A stretch of DNA of 20,465 nucleotides from Sanchytrium tribonematis (GCA_018985235.1 JADGIG010000098.1:1-20465); one strand, 5' to 3'. Counted from the first letter of the stretch, positions 1-7,243 are shown. Made by a program: numbers and translations. The notes: a model not told the origin generated them from the letters alone.

Positions 1-53
1 TCAAATGAGCATGAATTGATTCCCATTGCAATCATAATCATTAGTAGCCACAT
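1..53 (-). CDS. Partial: N terminus of a hairpin-family membrane protein (copy 0)
   Basis: Only the first 17 codons are in the window; the gene continues past the left edge. They read Met-Trp-Leu-Leu and then a run of hydrophobic residues ending in Asn-Ser-Cys-Ser-Phe. This is the same short leader followed by a Cys that starts the neighbouring family members, and it is closest to the copy at 5199-5750, which also starts Met-Trp. A family upstream element (CAAGGGAATTCCCC, read on the plus strand) lies just before the ATG. The next gene's stop is 43 bases upstream, which fits the tandem same-strand layout. The rest of the protein cannot be judged. Confidence 0.6.
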   Translation of the reverse strand, partial: MWLLMIMIAMGINSCSF

Positions 54-60
54 GTTGTCA

Positions 61-74
61 CAAGGGAATTCCCC
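61..74 (-). promoter_or_regulatory. Family upstream element of copy 0
   Basis: The coding strand reads GGGGAATTCCCTTG, an imperfect inverted repeat centred on AATT, 8 bases before the ATG at 53. It matches the elements before the genes starting at 5750, 6417 and 7234. The role as core promoter or 5' leader signal is inferred from recurrence and position only. Confidence 0.5.
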
Positions 75-96
75 GTCTAAATGTCATTCATTTCAT

Positions 97-654
97 TTAT
101 TCGTCTTTGATTTCCTTTGTCTCATCACCATTTGCTTTTTTCTTTCTAAATCTGTACATGACATCTTCAACAAGTGTCACTAAGAAAATCAAGCAATCCA
201 CTCCAATTGCAACTTTCATGAGTTGGTCCTCATATTTCGTATCTATTGCTATAACTGCCATCAAGTTTGCAAATAACAAGAGACTCAATGAATATTTAAC
301 TTGCTTTGGCATTGGTTGTCCTTTTACTTTATCTGATACCATGCGCTTCTTTAGTGGGTTAGACTTTGGAGAATCAAGATAATATTCTAAATAGAGTTTC
401 AAGTATTTCAACTCTTCATCATTGTAGATTTTGTTCAATTCATTCAAATCATGAATGGTGGGATCCACGAGTAGATGCCAATTAATGCGATTTAATAAAT
501 GCATTGCGTAATCATCCTCAAGAATCTTTTCCTCTAATTGGTAAAGACGATTTACATTTTGAGGAGATGCACCGTGCATTGTTAATTGATCCCCAGTGAT
601 CTTATTTGGACATACTGGATTTGCAATAATGATGATAATCCATGTCAACAACAT
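97..654 (-). CDS. Hairpin-family membrane protein, copy 1 (185 aa)
   Basis: The family is unrecognised. The start at 654 was chosen because the hydrophobic leader begins there, as in the neighbours, and the upstream in-frame stretch contains the family promoter element. Residues 1-14 are a hydrophobic leader followed by Cys15-Pro. Residues 20-100 are charged and probably helical. Lys-Lys-Arg lies at 102-104. Two hydrophobic helices follow at about 121-137 and 148-167, with a short acidic loop between them. The tail is highly basic and then acidic (after Arg-Phe-Arg-Lys-Lys-Lys). The stop TAA sits inside AATAAA. The basic flanks before helix 1 and after helix 2 suggest both are on one side of the membrane, which conflicts with a simple cleaved signal peptide; topology is open. 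Confidence 0.75.
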   Translation of the reverse strand: MLLTWIIIIIANPVCPNKITGDQLTMHGASPQNVNRLYQLEEKILEDDYAMHLLNRINWHLLVDPTIHDLNELNKIYNDEELKYLKLYLEYYLDSPKSNPLKKRMVSDKVKGQPMPKQVKYSLSLLLFANLMAVIAIDTKYEDQLMKVAIGVDCLIFLVTLVEDVMYRFRKKKANGDETKEIKDE

Positions 655-661
655 GATGTCA

Positions 662-676
662 CAAGGGATATCTCCT
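662..676 (-). promoter_or_regulatory. Family upstream element of copy 1
   Basis: The coding strand reads AGGAGATATCCCTTG, 8 bases before the ATG at 654. It is a diverged version of GGGG-N-ATTCCC-TTG, and is followed by GACATCATG, almost the same as GACAACATG at copy 0. Confidence 0.45.
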
Positions 677-745
677 GATTGCTTTGTGTTTGAAATTGGA
701 GAACAGTAATTACTATTGTGCAATGATTGAAATTAAAATTAAAAT

Positions 746-1291
746 TTATTCTGACAATTCTTGTGGCTCATGGAGAGAATCTTGTCGTGCATCAACAGTT
801 TCTGCCCCTAACAAAACACCCAATAATGCCACGATCAATGGCAATAATACACAACCAGCAGACATCATGATGCCCATCAATGGGACGTTGTAAGAAAGTG
901 TTTGTAATGACATATAATAAACCAGTAAAAGTAGCATTGCGGATGCAATTGAAGATGCAATTAATGGTAAATCGTATGTTTTCAATAGGCGGATCTTCAT
1001 AGTCAGCGAGACAACAACTGCAGATAAAATTGGAAATTGACTCAAATTAACTTGAATAGCCCATTTCTTTAGTTCTTCTATTTGCTCCCTCCTGTCAATA
1101 TTCTTAATTTTTTCTACAATTGACATTATACCGATATTATCAATTGTGTTCCAAATTAATTGCTTACTATATCCAGCTATTGCTTCTTCGACCACCTGCA
1201 ATTTCTGTTTTACTTGACTAAACATTGGTACTTTAGGGCACTGAGGTGTCAGAGCAGGTGACGCAATCAACATGACTATGAAAAGAATCAT
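746..1291 (-). CDS. Hairpin-family membrane protein, copy 2, lacking the Lys-Arg site (181 aa)
   Basis: The first in-frame ATG that starts a hydrophobic leader is at 1291. Residues 1-17 are hydrophobic and are followed by Cys18-Pro. Residues 20-100 form a charged helical domain with a proline-containing Leu-rich motif near 84-90. Where other copies have LKKR this one has Met-Lys-Ile-Arg, so the dibasic site is not conserved. Two long hydrophobic helices lie at about 108-128 and 136-162, followed by a short acidic tail ending Leu-Ser-Glu. The stop TAA overlaps AATAAA. The gene fits the array by position, strand, upstream element and architecture, but is one of its more diverged members. Function unknown. 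Confidence 0.7.
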   Translation of the reverse strand: MILFIVMLIASPALTPQCPKVPMFSQVKQKLQVVEEAIAGYSKQLIWNTIDNIGIMSIVEKIKNIDRREQIEELKKWAIQVNLSQFPILSAVVVSLTMKIRLLKTYDLPLIASSIASAMLLLLVYYMSLQTLSYNVPLMGIMMSAGCVLLPLIVALLGVLLGAETVDARQDSLHEPQELSE

Positions 1292-1298
1292 CTGTTTT

Positions 1299-1312
1299 GG
1301 ATAAACCCCTTG
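1299..1312 (-). promoter_or_regulatory. Family upstream element of copy 2
   Basis: The coding strand reads CAAGGGGTTTATCC, 7 bases before the ATG at 1291. A perfect CRE-like palindrome TGACGTCA lies at 1323-1330, about 30 bases before the ATG. Confidence 0.45.
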
Positions 1313-1421
1313 TACACCCAAATGACGTCATCGAGTGACACAGGGGTAAAATAGTCAATTTGTCATCCAGTTACAATTAAAAGGACTGTCTATGAATTAA
1401 TAAAAATTAAATTTGTTTTAC

Positions 1422-2024
1422 TTATTCTTGAGTTGATGCACCTGTGGTAATAGTCAAGTCCGATGGCAAATGCTGTAGCGGGGCTGGATGAATTACAACA
1501 TCCTGATGACCTAATTCAATGTCATCTTCTTCAGTATCGATTCGAGGTGGTCTTTCATCAGCACACTTTGCAGCACCTAATACCAAAACAGTGCAAAAAC
1601 TACTAAAACCCGCATAAAAGATATTATAACCATCCGAATGACCTTGACTTGTAGATTGAGCCCCATAAAATATAGCGATTAATGATATAAAACCAATTAA
1701 AACCAGTGAAATTGGAAGTACTTCCAGTCTTTTATATAAGATGCGTTTCTTATATCCATCACCAATAGGCAAATTTAATTTTAGTGATATTGCCCATTGT
1801 TGCAATTTATCAGAATTGCGATTTTGAAGTGCATCTATTAAATCACCCAAATGCATTTCTTTCAACTTTGATTGAATCTGTGATTGAGAGAACCTTTTCC
1901 AAAAACCAATTGCATTCCAAAACTTTGTCTTCAAATGACTCGGCAAATCTATTTTGTCCAAGTCAATTGTTTTGGGACATGTATGTGCGCTCATCATTGC
2001 AAATAACAGAGCCATAAAGATCAT
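1422..2024 (-). CDS. Hairpin-family membrane protein, copy 3 (200 aa)
   Basis: The leader at residues 1-15 is hydrophobic and Met-rich, followed by Cys16-Pro. A charged helical domain spans about 20-88. Lys-Lys-Arg lies at 92-94, with a second Lys-Arg at 98-99. Membrane helices are at about 103-121 and 133-152, and a long acidic tail (160-200) ends in Thr-Gly-Ala-Ser-Thr-Gln-Glu, similar to the end of the copy at 4413-5015. The stop is TAA in the context GAATAAG, so the poly(A) hexamer overlap seen in the neighbours is imperfect here. Function and membrane topology are unknown. Confidence 0.75.
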   Translation of the reverse strand: MIFMALLFAMMSAHTCPKTIDLDKIDLPSHLKTKFWNAIGFWKRFSQSQIQSKLKEMHLGDLIDALQNRNSDKLQQWAISLKLNLPIGDGYKKRILYKRLEVLPISLVLIGFISLIAIFYGAQSTSQGHSDGYNIFYAGFSSFCTVLVLGAAKCADERPPRIDTEEDDIELGHQDVVIHPAPLQHLPSDLTITTGASTQE

Positions 2025-2032
2025 CTTTGAAT

Positions 2033-2042
2033 GGGGAGATCC
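2033..2042 (-). promoter_or_regulatory. Diverged family upstream element of copy 3
   Basis: The coding strand reads GGATCTCCCC and then ATTCAAAG directly before the ATG at 2024. It keeps the CCCC and TCAAA parts of the consensus but not the left half. Confidence 0.3.
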
Positions 2043-2145
2043 ATCTGTTCTCTTTTAATCATTTCCATGTCGTACAAGGAGTCAAGGAGGTCATACAAAA
2101 TATATTGGATAGTATTCACGCTGATCATTGATTTATTCAACATTT

Positions 2146-2850
2146 TCATACAATGGATGCCACATCCCCAACATCTGAAGTATCTGAACCTGCAGCAGGA
2201 ACAACAGCTGTTCTACGTCCAGATACATCTGGTACTCTATCATATGTGGTACCTGCAACTACAGCTGTTCTGCGTCCAATTGATGCTAAATTTGATGCAC
2301 CCTCTTGTTCATGAATACTGATTTCAACTATGAGACAAACTAGATTCATAACTTGATCAATTAGCAACGCAGCACCAATATAAGCTGGCACTGGGCGTAT
2401 TTCATCACCAGATACACCATAAATTGCAAAAATGGCACCAATGATCACCAAAAGAGAACACTTTGTTTTTGTAAATCTAAATAATTCGCGCTTCTTTAAA
2501 TTGACATTACTATGGTCTATCGTGCCCTTTTGATCCAATAAAAGAATGATATCTTTTAAAGGTTTTAATTGTGGGTCATTTAAATCGGTAATTTGAATGA
2601 CTTTGACCAATTCAATTTGGAAATCGCGTACATCCAATTGTTGCATAGCTTGAATCTTTTGAATTAATGGTTGTAGAGCATTTAATGCGCTATCTAGTTG
2701 TGCGATTGCGTAATCGCGTTTTAAGACATCTGTAATGGTTTCGATTGTCTGTAATACTTCAGGATTTACTAGAGGACATGTATCTGGACTCTCGGGTGTC
2801 CCATGGATGATTCCGCTAGTGTACATTGCCATTACAGTTACAATCAACAT
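2146..2850 (-). CDS. Hairpin-family membrane protein, copy 4, with a duplicated tail (234 aa)
   Basis: The ATG at 2850 was chosen because the leader begins there; upstream in-frame codons start from GTG and cover the promoter element. The leader is longer than usual, with the first Cys-Pro at 25-26. Lys-Lys-Arg lies at 119-121, after a helical domain with no other Cys. Hydrophobic helices are at about 131-146 and 155-177. The tail holds two copies of Gly-Arg-Arg-Thr-Ala-Val-Val (192-198 and 211-217), mirrored in a DNA direct repeat near 2202-2220 and 2259-2277. The stop is TGA, with AATAAA 11 bases downstream. The C terminus Ser-Ile-Val has the shape of a class I PDZ ligand; this is only a resemblance. 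Confidence 0.75.
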   Translation of the reverse strand: MLIVTVMAMYTSGIIHGTPESPDTCPLVNPEVLQTIETITDVLKRDYAIAQLDSALNALQPLIQKIQAMQQLDVRDFQIELVKVIQITDLNDPQLKPLKDIILLLDQKGTIDHSNVNLKKRELFRFTKTKCSLLVIIGAIFAIYGVSGDEIRPVPAYIGAALLIDQVMNLVCLIVEISIHEQEGASNLASIGRRTAVVAGTTYDRVPDVSGRRTAVVPAAGSDTSDVGDVASIV

Positions 2851-2860
2851 GTGCAATGAT

Positions 2861-2872
2861 GCAAGGAGATCC
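2861..2872 (-). promoter_or_regulatory. Diverged family upstream element of copy 4
   Basis: The coding strand reads GGATCTCCTTGC, 10 bases before the ATG at 2850, resembling the element of copy 3. Confidence 0.3.
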
Positions 2873-2935
2873 AATGACACATCAAATGACAGATCATCAC
2901 GCCATCATGAAACCAATTAGCAAATGATTGATTTA

Positions 2936-3577
2936 TTAACTCGTCGTCGTCGTCGTCGTGGTTGGCAGCGAAGAATCAGGGCGAATTCCTATAATCTCAC
3001 AATGTTTTTCAATATGCCCATTCACTGTCAATCCCCCATTCCCAGTTCTAGTACATGCAAAATCTTCTTTAGAATATGTATCAAATATACACATGAAATA
3101 TTGTATAAATAAAACAGCCATTGCACCCATCCCACTATATTCCAATGCTTTACTCCATTCAGCATCTGATTTAGAGAATCGAATGCCCACAATTGTCATT
3201 GGAAATGCAATTAAAAATAAAATAAATGAAGTGAGTCGGACACGGATGTACTTGTTTTCTCTTTTCTTTAAAGTTGTGGATGGATTCATGGCATTGATGG
3301 CTTCAATAGTGGTTTGGACGAGTGGGTCGTTGTATGTGCCAGTTTCAATCCCAATTTGACGTAATTTGTCCAAATCCATTTCTCCAGTCAATTTGTATTG
3401 GTCGTATGCTGCAATGACGTATTCATGCGGTAATCCTCTCAATTTCTCAGTCATTTCGGAAATGGACATTGCTCTCAATGCATCATCCACTTTACTTAAT
3501 GCATCTTGTTGATCCGACACATGGATTGTTCTTGGGCATGTTTGAATCAGTGCGACAATGATGATATGGAATAGCAT
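2936..3577 (-). CDS. Hairpin-family membrane protein, copy 5 (213 aa)
   Basis: Start options are 3577, 3634 and 3667. The first is preferred because it begins directly with the hydrophobic leader and because the other two lie in or beside an 11-bp tandem repeat. Leader 1-13 precedes Cys14-Pro. The helical domain covers about 20-100. Lys-Lys-Arg-Glu is at 104-107. Hydrophobic helices lie at about 114-131 and 147-165. The inter-helix motif Glu-Trp-Ser-Lys-Ala-Leu-Glu-Tyr (140-147) is nearly the same as Glu-Trp-Ala-Lys-Gly-Leu-Glu-Tyr in the copy at 7286-7924, good evidence of common ancestry. The protein ends in seven Thr and a Ser encoded by a trinucleotide repeat. TAA overlaps AATAAA. Confidence 0.75.
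   Translation of the reverse strand: MLFHIIIVALIQTCPRTIHVSDQQDALSKVDDALRAMSISEMTEKLRGLPHEYVIAAYDQYKLTGEMDLDKLRQIGIETGTYNDPLVQTTIEAINAMNPSTTLKKRENKYIRVRLTSFILFLIAFPMTIVGIRFSKSDAEWSKALEYSGMGAMAVLFIQYFMCIFDTYSKEDFACTRTGNGGLTVNGHIEKHCEIIGIRPDSSLPTTTTTTTS
2941..2958. repeat. (TCG)6 trinucleotide repeat in the coding tail of copy 5
   Basis: Six TCG units encode the poly-Thr C terminus of the minus-strand gene immediately before its stop codon. Confidence 0.9.
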
Positions 3578-3631
3578 TTGCCATAGATGATCTGTGATTG
3601 TTAAAAACAAATCAATGATGCCATTTGATTC

Positions 3632-3672
3632 CATGTGATGTACATGTGATGTACATGTGATGTACATGTGAT
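3632..3672. repeat. 11-bp tandem repeat (CATGTGATGTA, 3.7 copies)
   Basis: Three perfect copies and a partial fourth lie 55 bases upstream of copy 5. Each unit contains CATGTGATG, resembling the CATGTGATC-type words in other spacers of the array. Confidence 0.9.
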
Positions 3673-3734
3673 TTAAAATGACACCATTTATGACGTGCTG
3701 TTACGTGATGATTTAGCAGTGCAAAATAGATTTA

Positions 3735-4292
3735 TTATACTTTTGTAGATAAATCATCAAGTACTTCAGGTGATTTGGATGGCAACTGATTTTTAACAAT
3801 AGGTGGTATCCAACCTTCAATGACGCATATAAAATAGACAATTGTAGATCCAGCAATGGCACCCAAACTCGCATCATACAATTGAGTTTGTGAATTCGTT
3901 TCTTGTTTATGCGTAAATAAGAGGAGTATCACGGCTGCGATGTAAACAACACCAGTTGCAATTAATGGCACTTTATTCTTGCATTCTCTCTTTTTTAATA
4001 CGTTGGGTGGTGCATTTTGTAATTGGTGGGCAACTTGTTGTATCAATGGAATATTTCCAACAAATTGAGCAATTTTATAAATTGCATCTTGATCACCATA
4101 AATGGCAGCTAATAAATCATATTGGAGATCATGCAAGATGGTGTCGACAAATGGAATGGGTTCCTCGTAATTTGCTTCAATAATTTTCTGTGTCGTTTTA
4201 ATTTGCAATTTATCATGAAAATTTAGTTTAAATTGACTGCATGTATCTGGTTTAATTAGAATTGCCATGAATAAACTGATTACAATCATCAT
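3735..4292 (-). CDS. Hairpin-family membrane protein, copy 6 (185 aa)
   Basis: It starts Met-Met-Ile-Val like the copies at 4413 and 7286, and the DNA around these starts (ATGATGATTGT) is nearly identical. The hydrophobic leader is followed by Cys18, here Cys-Ser rather than Cys-Pro. The helical domain has the recurrent motif Asn-Ile-Pro-Leu-Ile-Gln near 80-85. Lys-Lys-Arg-Glu lies at 100-103. Hydrophobic helices lie at about 109-126 and 141-160. The short tail ends Ser-Thr-Lys-Val. The stop TAA overlaps AATAAA. It is one of the shorter members. Function unknown. Confidence 0.75.
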   Translation of the reverse strand: MMIVISLFMAILIKPDTCSQFKLNFHDKLQIKTTQKIIEANYEEPIPFVDTILHDLQYDLLAAIYGDQDAIYKIAQFVGNIPLIQQVAHQLQNAPPNVLKKRECKNKVPLIATGVVYIAAVILLLFTHKQETNSQTQLYDASLGAIAGSTIVYFICVIEGWIPPIVKNQLPSKSPEVLDDLSTKV

Positions 4293-4295
4293 TTG

Positions 4296-4307
4296 GGGGA
4301 TACACCC
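4296..4307 (-). promoter_or_regulatory. Family upstream element of copy 6
   Basis: The coding strand reads GGGTGTATCCCC, only 3 bases before the ATG at 4292, implying a very short 5' leader if the element is transcribed. TGATGTCA, a near-CRE octamer, lies at 4330-4337. Confidence 0.4.
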
Positions 4308-4382
4308 TGTCACTATTTGTATTCTAAAATGATGTCATTTTCAAACACGTGATCAACATGTGATCAAGGATAATGCAATCAG

Positions 4383-4397
4383 TTTTGCAATGCAAAA
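4383..4397. other. Perfect inverted repeat TTTTGCA-A-TGCAAAA
   Basis: A 7-bp perfect inverted repeat with a single central base lies 16 bases beyond the stop of copy 7. The identical 15-mer recurs at 5116-5130, beyond the stop of copy 8. It may be a protein-binding palindrome or an end-of-gene signal; neither is shown. Confidence 0.6.
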
Positions 4398-4412
4398 TTG
4401 CGACTCATTTAT

Positions 4413-5015
4413 TTAAACTTGACTCGCTCCTGTCTCTGTCTCTGTCTCTGGTACATTCAATGTTCTACCACACAACCATTTACACTTTTGAAAGACTTGT
4501 TTTAAAGCATCAACTAACTCATATCCATCCAACAAATAAGCATTAAATAATGTAAATTCTGATGCCATAATACCCAATCCAGCATGTGCACATGCCTTGC
4601 TGAATTTTGTATGTTTTGATTCATCCACAATTAATAATGCCACAGCACCAATAAATATTGCCAAAAATGTAATTTTAGTAATCCAGTATTTGTTACGCTT
4701 TACCAGGACATGCTTGGGTTGATCTGGGTGAATTAATTGGCGTAATTGTGCAGCTACTGTTTGTAATAATGGCAAATGTTGTAATTCCATTACATGTTTT
4801 TTGAGAGGTTCCATGTCTTGATTGCCAATTGCTTTAAGAATCAAGACAGGTTTGATTGCGTCTACAGTTTGCTGTACAGTTGATAAATCAACTTGACCAA
4901 CCACTTTATTTATAATGTCATATGCATTTAATTGAGTATCTGTCCATTCTGGTACACTGGGACATGTAATTGGTTCAACTAGAGTTGCCATGAATAGTGC
5001 CAATACAATCATCAT
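4413..5015 (-). CDS. Hairpin-family membrane protein, copy 7 (200 aa)
   Basis: The ATG at 5015 starts a Met-Met-Ile-Val leader ending at Cys18-Pro. The helical domain includes the motif His-Leu-Pro-Leu-Leu-Gln at 80-85. The dibasic site is Leu-Val-Lys-Arg (104-107). Hydrophobic helices lie at about 114-130 and 143-162. The tail contains extra Cys residues (178, 182) and ends in three Glu-Thr pairs, encoded by a TGTCTC repeat (4431-4450), then Gly-Ala-Ser-Gln-Val. The stop TAA abuts AATAAA. Overall it is closest to copy 6 in its leader. Function unknown. Confidence 0.75.
   Translation of the reverse strand: MMIVLALFMATLVEPITCPSVPEWTDTQLNAYDIINKVVGQVDLSTVQQTVDAIKPVLILKAIGNQDMEPLKKHVMELQHLPLLQTVAAQLRQLIHPDQPKHVLVKRNKYWITKITFLAIFIGAVALLIVDESKHTKFSKACAHAGLGIMASEFTLFNAYLLDGYELVDALKQVFQKCKWLCGRTLNVPETETETGASQV
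4431..4450. repeat. (TGTCTC)3 hexanucleotide repeat in the coding tail of copy 7
   Basis: It encodes the alternating Glu-Thr tract just before the C terminus; a unit change would alter the tail by two residues without a frameshift. Confidence 0.85.
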
Positions 5016-5017
5016 TT

Positions 5018-5028
5018 GGAGATATATC
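5018..5028 (-). promoter_or_regulatory. Diverged family upstream element of copy 7
   Basis: The coding strand reads GATATATCTCC followed by AAATGATG, the same arrangement as at copy 6 (GTATCCCCCAAATGATG). Confidence 0.35.
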
Positions 5029-5115
5029 TGATATTCTATTTAAACAATAAAATGATGCGATTTCAAAACAGGTGATTTATAAATGATGAAAGATGATGAA
5101 ATATGATGAAATGGG

Positions 5116-5130
5116 TTTTGCAATGCAAAA
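5116..5130. other. Perfect inverted repeat TTTTGCA-A-TGCAAAA, second copy
   Basis: Identical to 4383-4397. It is followed within a few bases by TGATGTCA (5136-5143). It lies between copies 7 and 8, 69 bases beyond the stop of copy 8. Confidence 0.6.
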
Positions 5131-5198
5131 TAAAATGATGTCAATGAACTGCCACTTGGATCATTAGTAAATCATGTATGAAATTGGTTATTTATTCA

Positions 5199-5750
5199 TC
5201 AAACTTGTGAATTCCCTTGTGTGTTTGCAATTGGTGCTGGAGCATTGCCTGAGAAACAAAAAACTATAACCGCAAACGCTGCTAAAGCACTTGCAAAAGC
5301 CAATTCTAGAGCTCTAGGTCCTTTTGGTTGTTCTACTGTATAACATACTGTAAATAAAGTAGCTGAAGCCACCAGAGCCATTGCTATGATGGGTTTCTGA
5401 TCTCTCTTTTTCAAAGCAGTATTGCTAGGTTCAATAGATTCCTCCAACAATTGATGAATCGTGACACCATAGCTTTTCAAATAATCAATCAAATTTTGAG
5501 ATAAAGTTGGATCTTTTGATTGCAATCCACTCACAAATGATTCTAACTCTTTAATATTTCCACTTTCCAATGCTTGATTGATTTGATTGTGCAATTCAGT
5601 CATATCAGACATACTATATTTTGTATCTGTTTCTTGAATGAATATATCCGTCAATTGTAATGCATTTTGGAAAATTGCTGGAATATTTGGATTGCAAGCA
5701 ACGCCGCTAGTTGCCATTGCATTCATCATCATCAACAGTGCAATCCACAT
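5199..5750 (-). CDS. Hairpin-family membrane protein, copy 8 (183 aa)
   Basis: The leader is Met-rich and followed by Cys19-Asn-Pro. The helical domain spans about 25-108. Lys-Lys-Arg lies at 114-116. Hydrophobic helices are at about 120-138 and 147-166, separated by a short loop containing Gly-Pro-Arg. The short tail ends Asn-Ser-Gln-Val. The leader (Leu-Leu-Met-Met-Met-Asn-Ala) and upstream element are nearly the same as those of the copy at 6512-7234, so the two probably share a recent ancestor. The stop is TGA, with AATAAA two bases later. Function unknown. Confidence 0.75.
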   Translation of the reverse strand: MWIALLMMMNAMATSGVACNPNIPAIFQNALQLTDIFIQETDTKYSMSDMTELHNQINQALESGNIKELESFVSGLQSKDPTLSQNLIDYLKSYGVTIHQLLEESIEPSNTALKKRDQKPIIAMALVASATLFTVCYTVEQPKGPRALELAFASALAAFAVIVFCFSGNAPAPIANTQGNSQV

Positions 5751-5760
5751 TTCGACCTAG

Positions 5761-5777
5761 TTTCAAGGGAATACCCC
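5761..5777 (-). promoter_or_regulatory. Family upstream element of copy 8 (near-consensus)
   Basis: The coding strand reads GGGGTATTCCCTTGAAA, ten bases before the ATG, preceded by TATATTTAGCT. The same TATTTAG-plus-element block occurs before copy 10 and, in part, copy 0. Confidence 0.55.
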
Positions 5778-5849
5778 AGCTAAATATACTCAGTGACAAA
5801 CAAAACATGTCAAAATCATGTCACAGCGCACATGAAAATGATTTATTAA

Positions 5850-6417
5850 TTATACCATATCTAATGCTGTATCACTAGGACCCCTAAATACAAATGCAAT
5901 AATCCGATTTAATAAATAGATCATTCCTGGGATGGTGGCACAATATCCTAAATGCCTTGTATGCTCAGGTAAATCCATTGTAGATAATAATGCTATCATT
6001 GTAATGAGTATTACAAAACCACTTGCATAGATGGATTGAGGAGATGCTTGTTTGAATAATTGTTGCTGTGTTGCAATGGGAATTCTTTTTATCAATTGGT
6101 CGGGAGTGATTTCATGTTGATTCCAATTATGCAATAATGTTGATAAAAAATGATCATTTGCAGATTTCCATTGATGTATGAATGTGGCTAATTTGTCACA
6201 ATCTTGAGTATTTAATTGTTCACAGTGACAGGAGTGGATTTAAATTGGAGATTAAATTGTCTAATCGATTTGGATTTGATTGAATCAATGTATGGGTTAA
6301 TTTGATTGCATTTTGCCAATTGTGTGGCCAATTAGAGATATCTATTGATGTATCCTGATTTATATGGGAATTGGATTGTAGAATAGCACAATTTATGGTT
6401 AAAAATGCAAATATCAT
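5850..6417 (-). pseudogene. Hairpin-family member, copy 9, broken by a frameshift
   Basis: The 5' part (6417 to about 6220) encodes a leader, Cys10 and the start of the helical domain, then stops at TGA (6220-6222). From about 6240 to 5850 a second frame is open and encodes the rest of the helical domain, a Lys-Arg site (Leu-Ile-Lys-Arg, about 20 residues before the membrane), two hydrophobic helices and a tail ending Asp-Met-Val. The two frames overlap for about 20 bases, so a single base-level indel accounts for the break. No GT-AG pair of suitable length fits, so an intron is unlikely. It could be a recent pseudogene, a sequencing error or recoding. The upstream element and downstream AATAAA are intact. 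Confidence 0.7.
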
Positions 6418-6432
6418 TGCAATGGCGATATG

Positions 6433-6449
6433 TTTCAAGGAAATACCCC
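6433..6449 (-). promoter_or_regulatory. Family upstream element of copy 9
   Basis: The coding strand reads GGGGTATTTCCTTGAAA, near-consensus, 15 bases before the ATG at 6417. An upstream in-frame ATG at 6468 would place the element inside the coding region, so 6417 is preferred. Confidence 0.55.
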
Positions 6450-6511
6450 TTGAGTATTTGATTGACATTTATTCTCAAATTGCCATGTGATAGAATAACA
6501 TTTATTTGACA

Positions 6512-7234
6512 TCACTTGACATTGTTTGCTCCATCTGGTAGTCTATCTGCTACTCCATTTTGTGGTCCATCTGCTGCTTCATTAAATGATCCCACATCTT
6601 GCTCACCTTGTTCATTTGATTGTCCATTTTCGTACACCCTTACTGGTCTTCTATCACACAATTCTTTACCAAAAAACCCTAAAATACACCCAAATACAAA
6701 AATTGATTCACCAGCTATTCCAAAATATCTAAGACCTCGGTGTCCGTTTTGAGCAATCAGTGCTGCAAAAATACAAAAAATTACTAAAAGAGTTGTGCCA
6801 ATGCAGCCTACTTCGTGGCCACCTGTTACACGTTTCTGTAAATGAGTGACTTGTGATTTGCTAACAACAAATAAATCCTGAATCATTTGCTCAATATTAA
6901 TGCCGTGGTTTCGTAAATAGACTTTGAAATTTGACATCATGTTGTCATCTAATTTATAATTGTCAATCAAATTGATCAAGGCAACATCATTTCGAGTTTG
7001 CAATGCTCTATTTAACTCCTCTTCTAATTCATTCAAATCAATTTTCTTCTCAATATAAGCAAGATCAATTGGATCCAAAGTCTGTGTGAATTCAACTGTT
7101 AATTTCATTGCTCTTTGTACACTTGACGGCAATTGAGAAGTACCTCCTTTGACTGCATTAATATCACATGTTTCTCCACTCTCCATGATTGGTGGGGCAA
7201 CTGCATTCATCATCATCAACAATACAACGATCAT
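6512..7234 (-). CDS. Hairpin-family membrane protein, copy 10 (240 aa)
   Basis: The ATG at 7234 is preferred over 7282, because 7282 lies only 4 bases from the neighbouring stop and would translate the promoter element. The leader is like that of copy 8, and the first Cys is at 23 (Cys-Asp). The helical domain is longer than usual and very acidic. The dibasic site is Leu-Gln-Lys-Arg (132-135). Hydrophobic helices lie at about 143-161 and 171-188. The tail of about 50 residues is rich in Gly, Asn, Gln, Asp and Glu. The stop is TGA, with AATAAA 6 bases later. Function unknown; the acidic, probably disordered tail is the longest in the family. Confidence 0.75.
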   Translation of the reverse strand: MIVVLLMMMNAVAPPIMESGETCDINAVKGGTSQLPSSVQRAMKLTVEFTQTLDPIDLAYIEKKIDLNELEEELNRALQTRNDVALINLIDNYKLDDNMMSNFKVYLRNHGINIEQMIQDLFVVSKSQVTHLQKRVTGGHEVGCIGTTLLVIFCIFAALIAQNGHRGLRYFGIAGESIFVFGCILGFFGKELCDRRPVRVYENGQSNEQGEQDVGSFNEAADGPQNGVADRLPDGANNVK

Positions 7235-7243
7235 TTCCTGATG

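Noticed and set aside
107-382. Plus-strand open frame over copy 1, and similar ones at 1784, 2031, 2958, 3956 and 6516
   Set aside because: They lie antisense to well-supported family genes, lack domains and any upstream element, and are expected by chance.
3578-3667. Upstream ATGs for copy 5 at 3634 and 3667
   Set aside because: They would put a non-hydrophobic extension made largely from the 11-bp repeat before the leader.
6215-6245. An intron joining the two halves of copy 9
   Set aside because: The local GT and AG pairs give lengths divisible by three (21, 27, 36, 42), which cannot change the frame.
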